In this document: in pieces, positions 30,125 through 40,898 of the stretch
Layout: each line of letters opens with the position of its first letter
Position numbering within the stretch: position 1 is the stretch's first letter
Assembly (NCBI RefSeq): GCF_023078275.1
Contig: NC_062983.1
Location: forward strand, 3,713,001 to 3,777,000
Direction: 5' to 3'
Origin: Leguminivora glycinivorella
Taxonomy: Eukaryota > Arthropoda > Insecta > Lepidoptera > Tortricidae
DNA: 64,000 nucleotides
Translations under genes and position numbers: made by a program
Notes under the pieces: model-generated
Databases searched by the model: none
Told to the model about the DNA's origin: nothing
What the model saw: the letters and a program-made list of their open reading frames with translations, nothing else

Positions 30125-30720
30125 AACACTGGACGCAAAAACGACGGGGTTTGATAAGTTTGACGTGTACTGTGTGTCTGTCTGTCTGTTTGTGTGTGTG
30201 TCTGTCTGTGGCATCGTAGCTCCCGAACGGATGAACCGATTTATGTTTAGTTTTTTTTTTGTCTGAAATCTGAGTAAGTGGGGAGTGTTCTTAGCCATGT
30301 TTCATGAAAATCGGTTCATAATGTCCCCGACATTTTAATTTTGTGGTTATTTAGGCAATATTATCTAAAGTGCGACATACTAAGTTGAAGCTCAAGCTGT
30401 TAGTCTGTCTGTCTGTGTGTGTCTCTCTGTGGCATCGTACTTCCGGAACGGATGAACCGATTAAGATTTAGCTTGTTTTTGTTTGAAAGCTGAGTTAGTC
30501 GGGAGTGTTCTTAGCCATGTTTCATGAAAATTAGTCCACTGAGTGCGTTTTCACATTATCCGATCCGATATCGGATGTCGGACCGATATCCCATATATTC
30601 AATCTTTGATTTTTGCCTTAGAAATCCTTCCGACATCCGATATCGGATCGGGTAATGTGAAAACGCACTAAGTCGGGGGGTTTTCAAATTTTTAATTTTG
30701 TGATTAGGTTATAACATCAC
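30125..30720 (+). mobile_element. Retroposon tail family S5, two copies, second holds a MITE
   Basis: Copy 1 (30,125-30,360) and copy 2 (30,385-30,715) each have (GTCT)n, TCCCGAACGGATGAACCGAT (or TTCCGGAACGG), AGTCGGGAGTGTTCTTAGCC (or AGTGGGG) and a TTTAATTTTGTGGTTA-like end. Copy 2 is split by the MITE at 30,542-30,669. Confidence 0.75.
30542..30669. mobile_element. Palindromic MITE, AGTGCGTTTTCACATTATCC ends
   Basis: AGTGCGTTTTCACATTATCC / GGGTAATGTGAAAACGCACT with inner GATCCGATATCGGATGTCGG pairs; arms of about 48 bp. Inserted in a family S5 retroposon. Confidence 0.85.
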
Positions 30721-30837
30721 AATATCACGTCAATACACATTCTGAAAATAATAAATTTATAGGCATCATCAGTGTAGTTATGATAGTATTTAATTATTCT
30801 TAGTAAATACTGTAAATCCGAAAAATAAAAAATTAAA

Positions 30838-31460
30838 ATCGTGTTTTTTTGTTTTCCGTTAAATTCCACATATCGTTAGGTTCGTTATCAGGAACCGTCC
30901 TGTACAGAGTGTAACAAAAATGGTGGTGATCCGTTTAAGGGCGTACTCAGTATCGTATTCTTATCAGGAAAATACATTGTAGAAGAAAAAATTTTTACTC
31001 AGGCTAAAAAATATTTTCTATTTTGTATGAGCCGGGCCGCGCGAATCGGTCGAATCTCCATACAAAGATAAAAAAATCACAAAAGTTTTTTTGCGAAAAA
31101 AACTTTTATCCTACTTTTTCCTGATGAGAATACGATACTGAATACGCCCTTAAACGGATCACCGGTTTTTTTGTTTTCCGTTAAATTCCACATGTCGTTA
31201 GGTTCGTTATCAGGAACCGCCCTGTATATCACTTATATTTAGTTATATTCGCAAAAATTTTGTCGTTTTCATACATAATAAATGAAATAATTAGTGTGAG
31301 AGACCCTTAAGAATACTATTCAAGTTAGTGTCAAGTGATTTGACGGCTGTCACACGTCAAAAATTAAATAATATTAAGTCGCTAGTTTCTTAATAAATGT
31401 TGTTTGATCTAAAGAACCATCCCTTAAAGTTAACGGAATTCAATAAAAACAGGGTGTATA
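30838..31460 (-). mobile_element. Dispersed element ACACCCTGTTT, copy 2, with nested MITE
   Basis: Reverse complement of the 10,334-10,866 element: ends TTATTGAATTCCGTTAACTT at 31,420-31,460 and GTTCGTTATCAGGAACCG at 30,875 and again at 31,200. The sequence TTTTTGTTTTCCGTTAAATTCC is present twice (30,845 and 31,168), either side of the MITE. Confidence 0.65.
30925..31163. mobile_element. Palindromic MITE, GGTGATCCGTTTAAGGGCGT ends
   Basis: GGTGATCCGTTTAAGGGCGT / ACGCCCTTAAACGGATCACC with inner CAGTATCGTATTCTTATCAG pairing; 239 bp. A remnant CTCTTAAATGGATCACCAGC lies at 36,388. Confidence 0.85.
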
Positions 31461-31918
31461 AATAATACCTAGTTACATGTAGTTCCACCTAATCAAAGTG
31501 TGTTAAAAACAACACAAAATTCTCAACAAGTCCAACTACAAAAAACAACACAAAACACAACAAAAACATGACGGCCGGGCCCCGCGCGGGGCGGGGTACG
31601 TCAGTAACGCCCGGCGCGTAGCCCGTAGCGCTTGTGCGTGGCGTAGCGATCGTAGACCCTAGTGCTGTGTTGTGCTGTGTTGTTCTGTGTTTTAAGGTAT
31701 GTGTGTGTGATTGTGCTACGCGTAAGTACGTAGATTTATAATTTAGCGTATGCAATAGCATATAATAATATTATAGTAAGGTATATATCTTGAATGAAAC
31801 GGTAGAAGTTTTAAGCGTTAGTGTTTTAGGATGAATCTTTTGATTGCTAAATGTAATTATAGAGCGAGTACTTATGATACAAGACAAGTGATATATAACA
31901 TAAAGAATATGGTATACA
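31461..31918. other. No gene seen
   Basis: 31,570-31,690 is GC-rich (CGGGCCCCGCGCGGGGCGGG palindrome) then (TGTGTTGTGC)-like. The 90-codon minus frame here has a hydrophobic tail but no recognisable family. Confidence 0.4.
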
Positions 31919-31919
31919 C

Positions 31920-32178
31920 GGTGAAACAAAAATGACCGTTCAAACTTGACATAGTGACTTTTGAGGTGATAATGAACAAGATTTATTATGGGGACAATGC
32001 TGAAATCGCCAAAAAAAATTGGGTGTTTCATACATTTCGACTGTCATTATGCCGCTCATTTCTATGAAACAGCCATTTTTTTTGCGATTTCAGTTTTGGT
32101 CCCATAGTAAAAGTTGTTCATTATGACCTCAAAAGTCACTATGTAAGCAAAGTTTGAACGGTCCTTTTTATTTCACCT
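31920..32178. mobile_element. Palindromic MITE, GGTGAAACAAAAATGACCGT ends
   Basis: GGTGAAACAAAAATGACCGTTCAAAC pairs (imperfectly) with GTTTGAACGGTCCTTTTTATTTCACC; AGTGACTTTTGAGGT / ACCTCAAAAGTCACT and GCGATTTCAG / CTGAAATCGC inside. Confidence 0.75.
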
Positions 32179-32180
32179 TA

Positions 32181-32390
32181 TAAATAAATAATAAATATAG
32201 GGGACACCTTACACAGATCAACTTAGCCCCAAACTAAGCAAAGCTTGTACTATGGGTGCTAAGCGACGATATACATACTTAAATAGATAAATACATACTT
32301 ATATACATAGGAAACATCCATGACTCAGGAACAAATATCTGTGCTCATCACACAAATAAATGCCATTACCGGGATTCGAACCCAGGACCG
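32181..32390 (-). mobile_element. SINE S1 (subfamily b), head truncated
   Basis: CACCTTACACAGATCAACTT, AGCCCCAAACTAAGC, GAACAAATATCTGTGCTCAT, then ends just past the B box. Confidence 0.85.
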
Positions 32391-32664
32391 TTCATCTTAC
32401 TGATCGAAATAAAAATGAAGTCAAATGGGGCGAAAACTTGTACTTATTAAAAATTTCCTGTGAATTTTTAAACACTTGTAAAGTTCGTTATTCAATTGAA
32501 GATTACGGCATGCAGGGAATTCCGTGAAATTTCATTTGAATCTTATTATTTACAGAACAGGAAAATTTCTCACAATTTAAAACTAAACTTAGTATAACAT
32601 TGCATAGATACACAATTTTAGTAGGTCTAATTCGGATTTTAAAATATTTCAAATATTTGTAGGT

Positions 32665-32756
32665 ACAGTCGAGTTAGTAAATATGTGTACATTTTTTCAT
32701 CTTATTGTGACGAATTAAAGTGAATAAATGTACACAAATATTTATGAACTCGACTG
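32665..32756. mobile_element. 92-bp MITE CAGTCGAGTTAGTAAATATG, TA site
   Basis: Ends CAGTCGAGTTAGTAAATA / TATTTATGAACTCGACTG between TAs (32,663-32,664, 32,757-32,758). A copy at 40,899 is split by a SINE. Confidence 0.85.
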
Positions 32757-32759
32757 TAC

Positions 32760-33245
32760 CCATTTTAGGAAAGTGACGGGTTAGAAAGAAGGTTAGCTGA
32801 AATTCTTAATTGGGATTAATAACAGTAATATGAACCTAATTGGTGTTCTACCTAGAAATAGTTTGTACAGACTCTGTACTGCTTCAAAATTACTAGAAAA
32901 TGTACAATGTCTGCTTATTAGGTATCTACAAAACGAGATAAAGTCAACAACACAGCTGTGAATACAGACAAAAATATGTATACATATTTTTGTATGCGCC
33001 TGTCAGGCTACAATTTAAAAAAAAAACTGACGTACCTACATACAGACACAGCGGGGGACTTAGTTTTGTACCAAGTAGTTTAGATGTATAACTAGGTAAA
33101 CGAAATTTTTCTTTCTTTGTTTTCCCGCAACCTTTTTTGGCTTAACTTTTATTGTATGGTATAAAAATATAGACTGTGATTACCTTTCTGTTTTCGTCGG
33201 GATACTGGTATTTCCGATACTGATATCGATACCGAAACCACAGTA
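32760..33245. other. No gene seen
   Basis: AT-rich. ATATAGACTGTGATTACCTT at 33,168 is an isolated piece of the 11,271/47,298 element ends. Confidence 0.45.
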
Positions 33246-33249
33246 TAAT

Positions 33250-33470
33250 AAAGAGTACTATAGTACAGTATGGCCACTCCCGCTCCCCGCTGAAAGTGCC
33301 GCTCACCCCCTCTCGGTTATCTTACAGTTACCGTCTGTTAAAAACGCGAACAGTCGACCTGTCATATTTCACTCATACAAGCACGCGTTCACCTACACGA
33401 GCTTAGAATGTGTGCTGGGAACGCGCCTCTTTCATATATATTTGATCGCCAGTGTCCGAGATGTGCCGAA
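33250..33470. mobile_element. Dispersed element, paralogue of 24,560-25,055 without SINE
   Basis: AGAGTACTATAGTACAGTATGGCCACTCC through ATCGCCAGTGTCCGAGATGTG (shown in part), continuous; serves as the uninterrupted reference for the 24.6-kb locus. Confidence 0.7.
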
Positions 33471-33518
33471 ACTAACCGTGAACCATTCAACATTTTTCGA
33501 CTTAGTTTTATGCTGATG

Positions 33519-33786
33519 AAAATAAATAAAATAAATAATAAATAAATAAATATTATAGGACATTCTTACACAGATTGACTGAGGCCCACGGTAAGCTCAA
33601 GAAGGCTTGTGTTGTGGGTACTCAGACAACGATATATATAATATATAAATTATACATAGAAAACATCCATGACTCAGGAACAAATATCTGTGCTCATCAC
33701 ACAAATAAATGCCCTTACCGGGATTCGAACCCGGGACCGCGGCGTAGCAGGCAGGGTCACTACCGACTGCGCCAGACCGGTCGTCA
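33519..33786 (-). mobile_element. SINE S1 (subfamily a), full length
   Basis: Minus strand: TGACGACCGGTCTGGCGCAG head, CCGGGTTCGAATCCCGG B box, complete body, (ATTT)n tail. Nearly the same as the 24,600 and 40,933 copies. Confidence 0.88.
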
Positions 33787-33854
33787 AAATACGTTCCAAT
33801 TGTTCTTTTCATCTCTCTCCACCTAACAGAAAACGATATAATCTTCATTTGTAT

Positions 33855-34092
33855 ATACGGGTAGGTATAACTAGCTCTTTGCCCATTATGCTCCATACAA
33901 ACTTCCACCCCCCACACATTTTAGGAAAGTGGGGGTTAGAAAGAGACAAAAAATAGCCTATGTCATTCTCTATCCCTTTAACTATCTCCGCTTAAAAAAT
34001 CACGGCAATTCGTCGCTCCGTTTTCCCGTGAAAGACGGACAAACAAACAGATACACACACTTTCCCGTTCATAATATTAGTATTTATGAATT
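33855..34092 (+). mobile_element. Retroposon tail family S6
   Basis: ACTAGCTCTTTGCCCATTAT, CAAACTTCCACCCCCCACAC, TCGTCGCTCCGTTTTCCCGT, TTCATAATATTAGTATTTAT. Confidence 0.7.
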
Positions 34093-34100
34093 TAATTGCG

Positions 34101-34365
34101 TGGCCTGTGTGGTGACGGGTTAAGAATTTCACCACCCTCTTTCTTCCCGTGGGTGTCGTAGAAGGCGACTGTGGGATATGGGTTAAATTGTGGCGTAGGC
34201 GAGAGGCTGGCAACCTGTCACTGCAATGTCATAGTTTCGTTTTCTTTCAACCCCTTATTTGCCAAGAGTGGTACTGAAGCTTTAGTAGTTTCATGTGCTC
34301 TGCCTACCCCTTTATGGGATACAGGCGTGATTGTATGTATGTATGTATGTATGAATTTAATTACT
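34101..34365 (+). mobile_element. SINE/retroposon family S4, best copy
   Basis: GTGGCCTGTGTGGTGACGGG-like start, CTTTCTTCCCGTGGGTGTCG, GGGATATGGGTTAAATTGTG, CCCCTTATTTGCCAAGAGTG, GGGATACAGGCGTGATTGTA and (TATG)n end. Confidence 0.8.
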
Positions 34366-34598
34366 ATGATAATATCTTCATTTATATTAATATTAAAGGT
34401 TTAAAATCTGACCTATGGGTTGAGCACTGCAATTTATTAATAAAACATGGATAGCATCACAAGTTTATTAAATTGTTTCGTGGAAAACAATTGAGCCTTT
34501 GGTTTCAATGCAGCTCAATTTAATTTCAACTAAATATTTACCACAATTCCTCGTTTTATCAAATATTGTATGACGAATATCGTAATGAATTTTACGTA

Positions 34599-34735
34599 TC
34601 TTCACTACTTTCAAAAAAATCTCGTATCTCACGCTGTTCCTCAAAGTTAAAACGCAGTAAGTCTATATGCATTCCATACATGTACTACAAATTTCTTTTC
34701 ATTGACAGACGAAGATACAAGTTTTTTTAAAAGTA
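34599..34735. mobile_element. MITE TCGTCACTAC, copy 3, right end lost
   Basis: TCTTCACTACTTTCAAAAAA to GATACAAGTTTTTTTAAAAGTA; lacks the final GTGACGA. Confidence 0.75.
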
Positions 34736-34764
34736 CGTATGTGCCTACATGTTTATGTGTTTTG

Positions 34765-34978
34765 TAATTTTAACCCCCGACTGTCTGTCTGTATGTCTGT
34801 CTGTCTGTGTCATTGTACCTCCCGAACGGATGGACTGATTTAGATTTAGTTTTGTTTTGTTTGAAAGCTGAGTTAGTCGGGAGTGTTCTTAGCCATATTT
34901 CATGAAAATCGGCCTACTATGTCGCGGTCGGGGGTCAAAATTTAAATTTTGTGGTTAGTTTTATATTTTATTTTTATA
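34765..34978 (+). mobile_element. Retroposon tail family S5
   Basis: CCCCCGACTGTCTGTCTGTA, TCCCGAACGGATGGACTGAT, TAGTCGGGAGTGTTCTTAGC, AAATTTTGTGGTTAG. Confidence 0.75.
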
Positions 34979-35489
34979 CACCCATTTTAATAATCGTGAT
35001 CTAGAGAATGAAAATGAATACCTAAAGAGGATTATAAATGTTGAATTATTGGTTAAACATTTAACATTTCAAAATCATTTTATAAATATTAAAATCCTTC
35101 AGTTTTAAACAGGCATGAATTTAACCACGAATTAGTTTTCAAACATATTATATGCGAATGACATTAAATTTGCATATCATTGCGGTTTTAGCCGCAATGT
35201 TAAGCTAAAATGACGTAAATGAATATGTGGCCGCAATATTAGAGCAGTTCCCGAAAACTTTGTACATAGCCACGTCAGCAAATTTTAATTGATCCAATTT
35301 TGTTACCAACATTTAGCAATATAAGTCGACTTTCGTAAGATATATACGGATAATTGTTATAATTAAGAAAATATAGATGCTAGAGAACCTTAATGATGCA
35401 ATAAAACTTACTAAAATTTCAATTCATAAAAATAATCTTGGTAACAAAATGGGAATAATAAAAACAAATTTAACTTTTTCCTTAATTTT
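34979..35489. other. No gene seen
   Basis: AT-rich; contains TAGCCGCAATGTTAAGC near a TTGCGG inverted pair (~35,180-35,200). No frame of note apart from a 114-codon frame at 35,377 that runs into the next retroposon. Confidence 0.4.
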
Positions 35490-35885
35490 TAACCGACTTC
35501 AAAAAAAGGAGGAGATTCTCAATTCGACTGAATGTTTTTTTTTGTATGTATGTTACTCGATATCTCCGAGAATCATGAACCGATTTTCAAATTTTTTTTT
35601 CAAGCGATCAGGTAATTGTACAAACTTTTCGAGAACTGCTGATTATGTGGCGTTCTTTGTGAAAAGTTTTAAATACTATATGACACTGGTCTCACCAAAA
35701 GCAACTAAAGTCGAATATTGAATTGATGGATTTGCTTAAGTTTGATGTTTTGTAGTCAGTATTTTGTTCGTGTTGATGTGGTGAAAAATTTTGTCACTCG
35801 GTGGCAAAGTTTGTTTATCCTTCGCAAAGCTCAAGATTCCAATACTGGAATCTTTCGCTTGCTCGGGTATCAATGTTGGTAAAAC
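35490..35885 (+). mobile_element. Retroposon AACCGACTTCAAAAAAAGGA
   Basis: Begins AACCGACTTCAAAAAAAGGAGG, contains GTATGTATGTTACTCGATAT and CTCCGAGAATCATGAACCGA, and ends with GTCACTCGGTGGCAAAGTTT and CTTTCGCTTGCTCGGGTATC. The form is that of a widespread lepidopteran non-coding retroposon; class by memory. Confidence 0.65.
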
Positions 35886-36798
35886 AAATAACTATTCTTA
35901 ACTATGGAAACGGATTATATTGCGTATAATGAATTTACAATTCATCCCGACGTTTCTAACACTTTACAGCATTCGTGTTCAACGGGTGACTGAGGAAAAA
36001 TTACAATGTGCAAAAGCTACCCACATACAAGACATATTAATGAATCACGACCATAAATAATATACATTTTTAAGGCAGGTTCACACACTGTTAATAAAGC
36101 TACTTATACAATTTAAAAAAAAAATTACAATTTCTATGATAAAAAAACTATTGATTAATTAATTTACACAAAATTGTCAAAAAATTTTTTCATGAGTAAC
36201 TATCGCGGTAACCGAAGACAATATTATTCTTAACGCCTTCACTGCCACCAACGCATACTTATATACTATGTAACATAATTGCCGAAGATAAATCCTACGG
36301 CTTATACATTACCTTCTATATGATAGTACCTTTAATTTTCATGGTGTTTATTTTAAAAAAGGAAGTGGTATTCGCGTTATGCTCTTAAATGGATCACCAG
36401 CATTAATGTTACACCCTGTATATACGCGCCGTTTTCGTTATATGCGTTAAGTCTTATTTTTGATGTCGATAAAATGACAATTTCAACGTTAAGTACCTAC
36501 ATTGTAAGAATACATTTACCACCCAGCTCGCAAACAGTAAATTAAATTCTATCTCATAGTGAATTTCACAGTTATTCCCTGCTCCCTCTGGTTATATTTC
36601 ATGGCAGAAATCTCGGCTGTTGCAGCTGTATCCACCTTGAGATCTATCGCTGTGACTTCTCTTTTATCTAAGCTTAAGGAACCTTAGAAGCTTTAAGTTA
36701 ATAAATAATACTTATAGGTAATGCTTTTGTTTTTGAAACGGTTTATAACTGAGACACTTGGTTATAAGATGGTTTTTGTTAACGTGAGTAATATTATA
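35886..36798. other. No gene seen
   Basis: AT-rich with a fragment of the GGTGATCC MITE (36,388-36,407) and TTACACCCTGTATATA. Otherwise unassigned. Confidence 0.45.
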
Positions 36799-37137
36799 CA
36801 GAGTGGGGCCTGTAACAAAGGCGAAGAATTGAACTCTAGGCTATTCTCCTTATACTGATTTTGTTCGGCGACTTTTAAAAATAACGTATTTTGATTTTTA
36901 TCACCCTTGAAAGTTTTTTCTAAGAGGTAATGTATTGCAATTCTGTTAAGTCTAAAGTGTGAAGACAACGTCAATGACAACAATAATGGCGTACATTGAC
37001 GCTAATATTTATTTTGTATGAAAAATTAAAAATTTAAAGACTTCATAATTTTTAAAAGTCACTGAACAAATATTGATCAGTATAAGGAGAATAGCCTACA
37101 GTTCAATTCTTCGCCTTTGTATACAGGCCCCACTCTG
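36799..37137. mobile_element. MITE family CAGAGTGGGGCC, copy 2, TA site
   Basis: CAGAGTGGGGCCTGTAACAA to TACAGGCCCCACTCTG, 339 bp, TA at 36,797-36,798 and 37,138-37,139; interior colinear with 8,931-9,277. Confidence 0.85.
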
Positions 37138-37254
37138 TATATAAACATAGAGCGGGTCCTTACCCTTGCTCCTAAACAAAGATGCGAAATGTGACTAATT
37201 TTTTTTTTTGACATTGATGTGATTGGATATTTTGGGTAACATTATCACTACACC

Positions 37255-37400
37255 TTAACCACAAAATTAAAATTTTGCAAAATTTTTTAAATTGAAAACC
37301 CCCGACCGATTTTCTTGAAAACCTCCCGACCGATTTTCAAAAAAACTAAATCTAAATCGGTTCATCCGTTCGGACGCGACGATGACAACAACAAACGACG
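37255..37400 (-). mobile_element. Retroposon tail family S5, fragment
   Basis: ACCACAAAATTAAAATTTTG, CCCCCGACCGATTTTC (twice), AAATCGGTTCATCCGTTCGG. Confidence 0.6.
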
Positions 37401-37599
37401 AAAGACAACATTTTCATTTAGTAATTAAATGAAGGGCATAGTTCAGTTTTTCCCTGTCCAAACCGTTCCCAGTTTATATGTGAAGTGGGGAAGGGCATAG
37501 TTCAGAAAACAAAGAAACACGGTGTAAACATATTAATAAGTTTTTTTGCAAAATTTTCATTCTTGTCACAAGCTTTTATTGCCGCCTGTACCTTTCTTT

Positions 37600-37745
37600 C
37601 AACAGTAATCCACTGCTCTCGAGACGTTTCTATAAACCCCTTACTCGATGGGGATACGACGTTTCATAACAGAGTTCCTACGATCACCTTTCTGCTCCAT
37701 CATCAGATCAGCTCCATGATACCACATTGCATTGTCACGTGATTT
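37600..37745 (+). mobile_element. Dispersed element sharing the unit end of the 120-bp array
   Basis: CGATGGGGATACGACGTTTC, CTGCTCCATCATCAGATCAG, ATTGCATTGTCACGTGATTT. CCATCATCAGATCAGCTC is the junction at the right end of the 5,250-6,120 array. Confidence 0.5.
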
Positions 37746-37750
37746 ACATA

Positions 37751-37895
37751 TCGTCACTACTTTGAAAAAATCTCGTATCTCACGCTGCTCCTCAAAGTTA
37801 AAACGCAGTAAGTCTATATGCATTCCATACATACTTACTACAATTTTATTTTCATTGACAAACGAAGATACAAGTTTTTTTAAAAGTAGTGACGA
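37751..37895. mobile_element. MITE TCGTCACTAC, copy 4, intact, TA site
   Basis: TCGTCACTACTTTGAAAAAA to AAAAGTAGTGACGA, between TAs (37,749-37,750, 37,896-37,897). Confidence 0.88.
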
Positions 37896-38192
37896 TATGT
37901 ATGTACCTAACATACTAATAAGGTAAGTTGAATAAAAGCTTTTTACAAGCTCCACTCATCGTAGTCACACTGTAAAACAAAACCCTTACCCCGCCCTTAA
38001 CTAAAATACTTCAAAGCGCCATCTATACGTGTCCGCACCTTAATTTAACCCGTCGATTGCCCACGTGACCGGAATGACGACGTGGACAATTTGTCCGAGC
38101 GTTTTGTAAGATATTTGCGGGTTGAGGACAGTTATATATATATGTGTTTATACGTCTTATAGAAGGAAGGTCTTAGAAAACGCTAGTGGCGA

Positions 38193-39299
38193 GCCTGTCA
38201 GCTCCCAATATCCATACCGCGCAAGCGCGAACATTTAAATTAAGAAACTCAATATACTACACTCTTCCCCGCATAACAAATAAAAGTTATAAACCTAATA
38301 ATTAATGAACAAATAATGTTTGACCATCAAACCAACAGAAACTGAATTATCTAACAATTTAATCTTGTTGACTACACCTAATATTTGGTTTACATGTCTT
38401 TTCCACCTTAAACCATCTACATCAATATAGTAAGTGGTTCCTGGAATGGATTCCTCAATAATAGTTCCTTTAGCCCAAAGCCTTTGACCTCTCCTGAAAT
38501 CACGAGTCATTACTTTTTGACCAACTTGGAAAGTGGGTTTTGTTGAGCCTCCAAATGACTCTATCATCTTATTTTGTTTTAAAAGTAAATCTTGAAATAC
38601 TGGAGTTGGCCTCAAAAGTGATAAACGACTCCTGACTTCTCTCCCCAACATAAGTTTTGCTGGTGACACACCAGTGGATTTATGGGTGTACTACGATAGT
38701 CCGACAAAAATATACTTATGGCGTAATGGAGTGATTTTCCACTATCCACTATTTTGGAAATATTGGACTTCAAAGTCTCCACAAATCTTTCTGCGGCTCC
38801 ATTCGTCGCCGGGTGATGAGGGGGCGTAAATGAATGCTTTATTCCCCTTTTATTACAAAAACCTTTAAAATCGTTACAAGTGAATGAAGTTCCATTATCA
38901 GTCACAAGATGAACAGGATACCCAAATCTAAGGAAAATATCATCAAATTTTTGCATGGTTAAGGAACTCCCTATGTTTGTCATTTGAAATACCTCTGGCC
39001 ACTTACTGAAACTATCCGTCACAATTAAAAACATATTGGTGTGTTTCTTAGAAGTGATTGTGTATTAATTAAATCCCATCCTCGTCGCCAAATTGTTGTA
39101 TATCTGGGTGCCTCAGGAGGATGGCAATTAATTAATACACAATCATTTCTAAGAAACACACCAATATATCTTTATATTAATTAAATAAACTATTACATTT
39201 TACTAGTTGTACATACTTGACAGAAGAGAGCCTATCAGCTCCCAATATCCATACCGCGCAAGCGCGAACATTTAAATTCAGAAACTCAATATACTTACA
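38193..39299 (-). mobile_element. Internally deleted Gypsy LTR retrotransposon
   Basis: On the minus strand the element starts at 39,299 with a 5' LTR (39,094-39,299; TGTAAGTATATTGAG... to ...ATACAACA), followed after ATT by a primer-binding site TGGCGACGA (39,082-39,090). Gag, protease and RT are gone; integrase follows almost directly, then a polypurine stretch GCGGGGAAGAG next to a 3' LTR starting at 38,261 (TGTAGTATATTGAG). The LTRs match over only ~70 bases (GAGCTGACAGGCTC end), so the 3' LTR is damaged or exchanged. Confidence 0.8.
38295..39034 (-). pseudogene. Gypsy integrase remnant, frameshifted
   Basis: The first frame (39,034 to 38,612) has the core VTDSFSKWPEV, the second catalytic Asp in LVTDNGTSF and the Glu in HHPATNGAAERF. 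The first catalytic Asp and the zinc-binding N-terminus are missing. The second frame (38,669 to 38,295) continues with MSPAKLMLGREVRSRL and the C-terminal domain (GQKVMTRDF, WAKGTI, YYIDVDG, RHVNQIL) in a different frame, so a frameshift lies near 38,670. It cannot catalyse integration. Confidence 0.85.
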
Positions 39300-39562
39300 C
39301 CACCAATGAGTTTTTCAGAACTTATGTGCAATGTCATTTGATATTTGCCAGTCACTTTTCGGTGAAGCAAAACATCGTGAGGAAACCGGACTAATTCCAA
39401 TAAGGCCTAGTTACCCTTCGGGTTGGAAGGTCAGATGGCAGTCGCTTTAGTAAAACTAGTGCCTACTCCAAATCTTGGGATTAGCTGTCAAAGCGGACTC
39501 CAGGCTCCCATGAGCCGCGGCAAATGCCGGGATAACGCAAGGTGGATGATGATGACGCTTAT
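39300..39562 (+). mobile_element. SINE S2 body (head missing)
   Basis: ATGAGTTTTTCAGAACTTAT, GAGGAAACCGGACTAATTCC, GTTACCCTTCGGGTTGGAAG, CCCATGAGCCGCGGCAAATG, GATGATGATGACG end. It begins exactly at the Gypsy LTR boundary. Confidence 0.8.
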
Positions 39563-39699
39563 AGAAGGAAGAGATGAAACATTTTGCAGGGGCTTGGTCA
39601 GTTCCGTCTTAGTTGGTGAGAACGATCGAACCAGGTTTTTATCATCCCTTTACCTAGATATTTACTCAAAGTATCGTCTTTGGAAGTTCCAAACTATCA

Positions 39700-40325
39700 T
39701 CGAGAATCGACCTTAATGCTCTGCCTCCATTCTACTTTGATGGCGTTATCATAACCTACTCCCCGTTGGTGAAAAATCTGGGAATTCTAATGGACAGTAT
39801 TATATCTTGGGTACCTCACGTTGGCGAAGTAAGCAGGAGGATGATTGTTTCAGCATGCTCCCTCAGAAGACTGCGAAATTTTCTACTTATTCCGACCAAA
39901 ATTGCGCTTGCTCAAACTCTCCTTCTCCTAAGTTTAGACTATGCTGACATTTCACATACTAAAGAAACTTGAGCGCATCCAAAATATTTTCATTCGGTTC
40001 ATATTTGGGTTACGCAAGTATGACCATATTTCTCACTTTCGCTCACAGCTCAAGTGGCTCCCTATTCGCTATCGTCGTAATTTTCCTATCTTGTCCCTCT
40101 TGTATTGCATTTTATTCCTTCCTACAACTCCCCAGTATCTCAAGGGGCGTTTTAGTTACCTTAATTCTGTAAGGTTGTCCCGCAGTCTACTTCTGTCTGT
40201 CCCATCTTATTCTTCAAAAATTTACAACTCTTCTTTTACCTTCAAAGCTGTTCGACTCTGGAACTCTCTACCTCCGGGCATTAGACGGGCTCAATCTCTT
40301 TCTGTTTTTAAAAAAATGCTTTAAG
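39700..40325 (+). pseudogene. LINE reverse transcriptase C-terminus (Jockey-like), frameshifted
   Basis: The part after the catalytic motifs of a non-LTR reverse transcriptase: LVKNLGILMDSIISWVPHVG and LAQTLLLLSLDYADIS in one frame, then RIQNIFIRFIFGLRKYDHIS, QLKWLPIRYRRN and FKAVRLWNSLPPGIRRAQSL in another, with the break near 39,965. It ends LSVFKKML-stop at 40,322. No YADD motif remains. Clade from memory of similar proteins. Confidence 0.82.
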
Positions 40326-40364
40326 AACATTTTTATATTAGTATGGATCACTGTACATTGTGCA

Positions 40365-40480
40365 ACAAGGGGAGGAAGTTGAATATTACTAACGAGAGTA
40401 AGTTAAATCGCGACGGCTTGTCGGAGCGATTTAAAGACTCGAGTTTGTAATATTCATACTCCCCGAGTTACACACAATGT
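40365..40480. mobile_element. Inverted-repeat element AAGGGGAGGAAGTTGAATATTA
   Basis: GGGGAGGAAGTTGAATATTA pairs with TAATATTCATACTCCCC, with AAATCGC.ACGGCTTGTC.GGAGCGATTT inside. Confidence 0.55.
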
Positions 40481-40898
40481 TTTTCATCACACTCGCAATG
40501 TAAAAAATATGTAAATAGATGTAAAAAAGTTAAGTGCGGTACATGAAATTTCATTATTCCCTTGGGAGAACGATTTTTCTATAACTCACGCTCCGCCTGC
40601 GCGCAATAGCACATTTAAAGTGCGGGTGTGATGAAAATCATTTACCTAATACCCCCACCGCATATATTATAATAATATTACGGAGGTGATAAATATACAT
40701 ATTGGCTGTTAATGTGTTAAGGCTCTTTCAATATCGACAGCTTTCCGCCTATTCAGGTTAGGTCATGCGGCTTAGGCTATCTAGGCTGTCAATGAGGCTT
40801 AGAACGGATTCTATCGGTATCCTTTAGACGCCTAGAGACCTGGAAAAAGCCTCTTATATGTTAGTTAAGTAATTTATTTACATGGACATATTTTGGTA

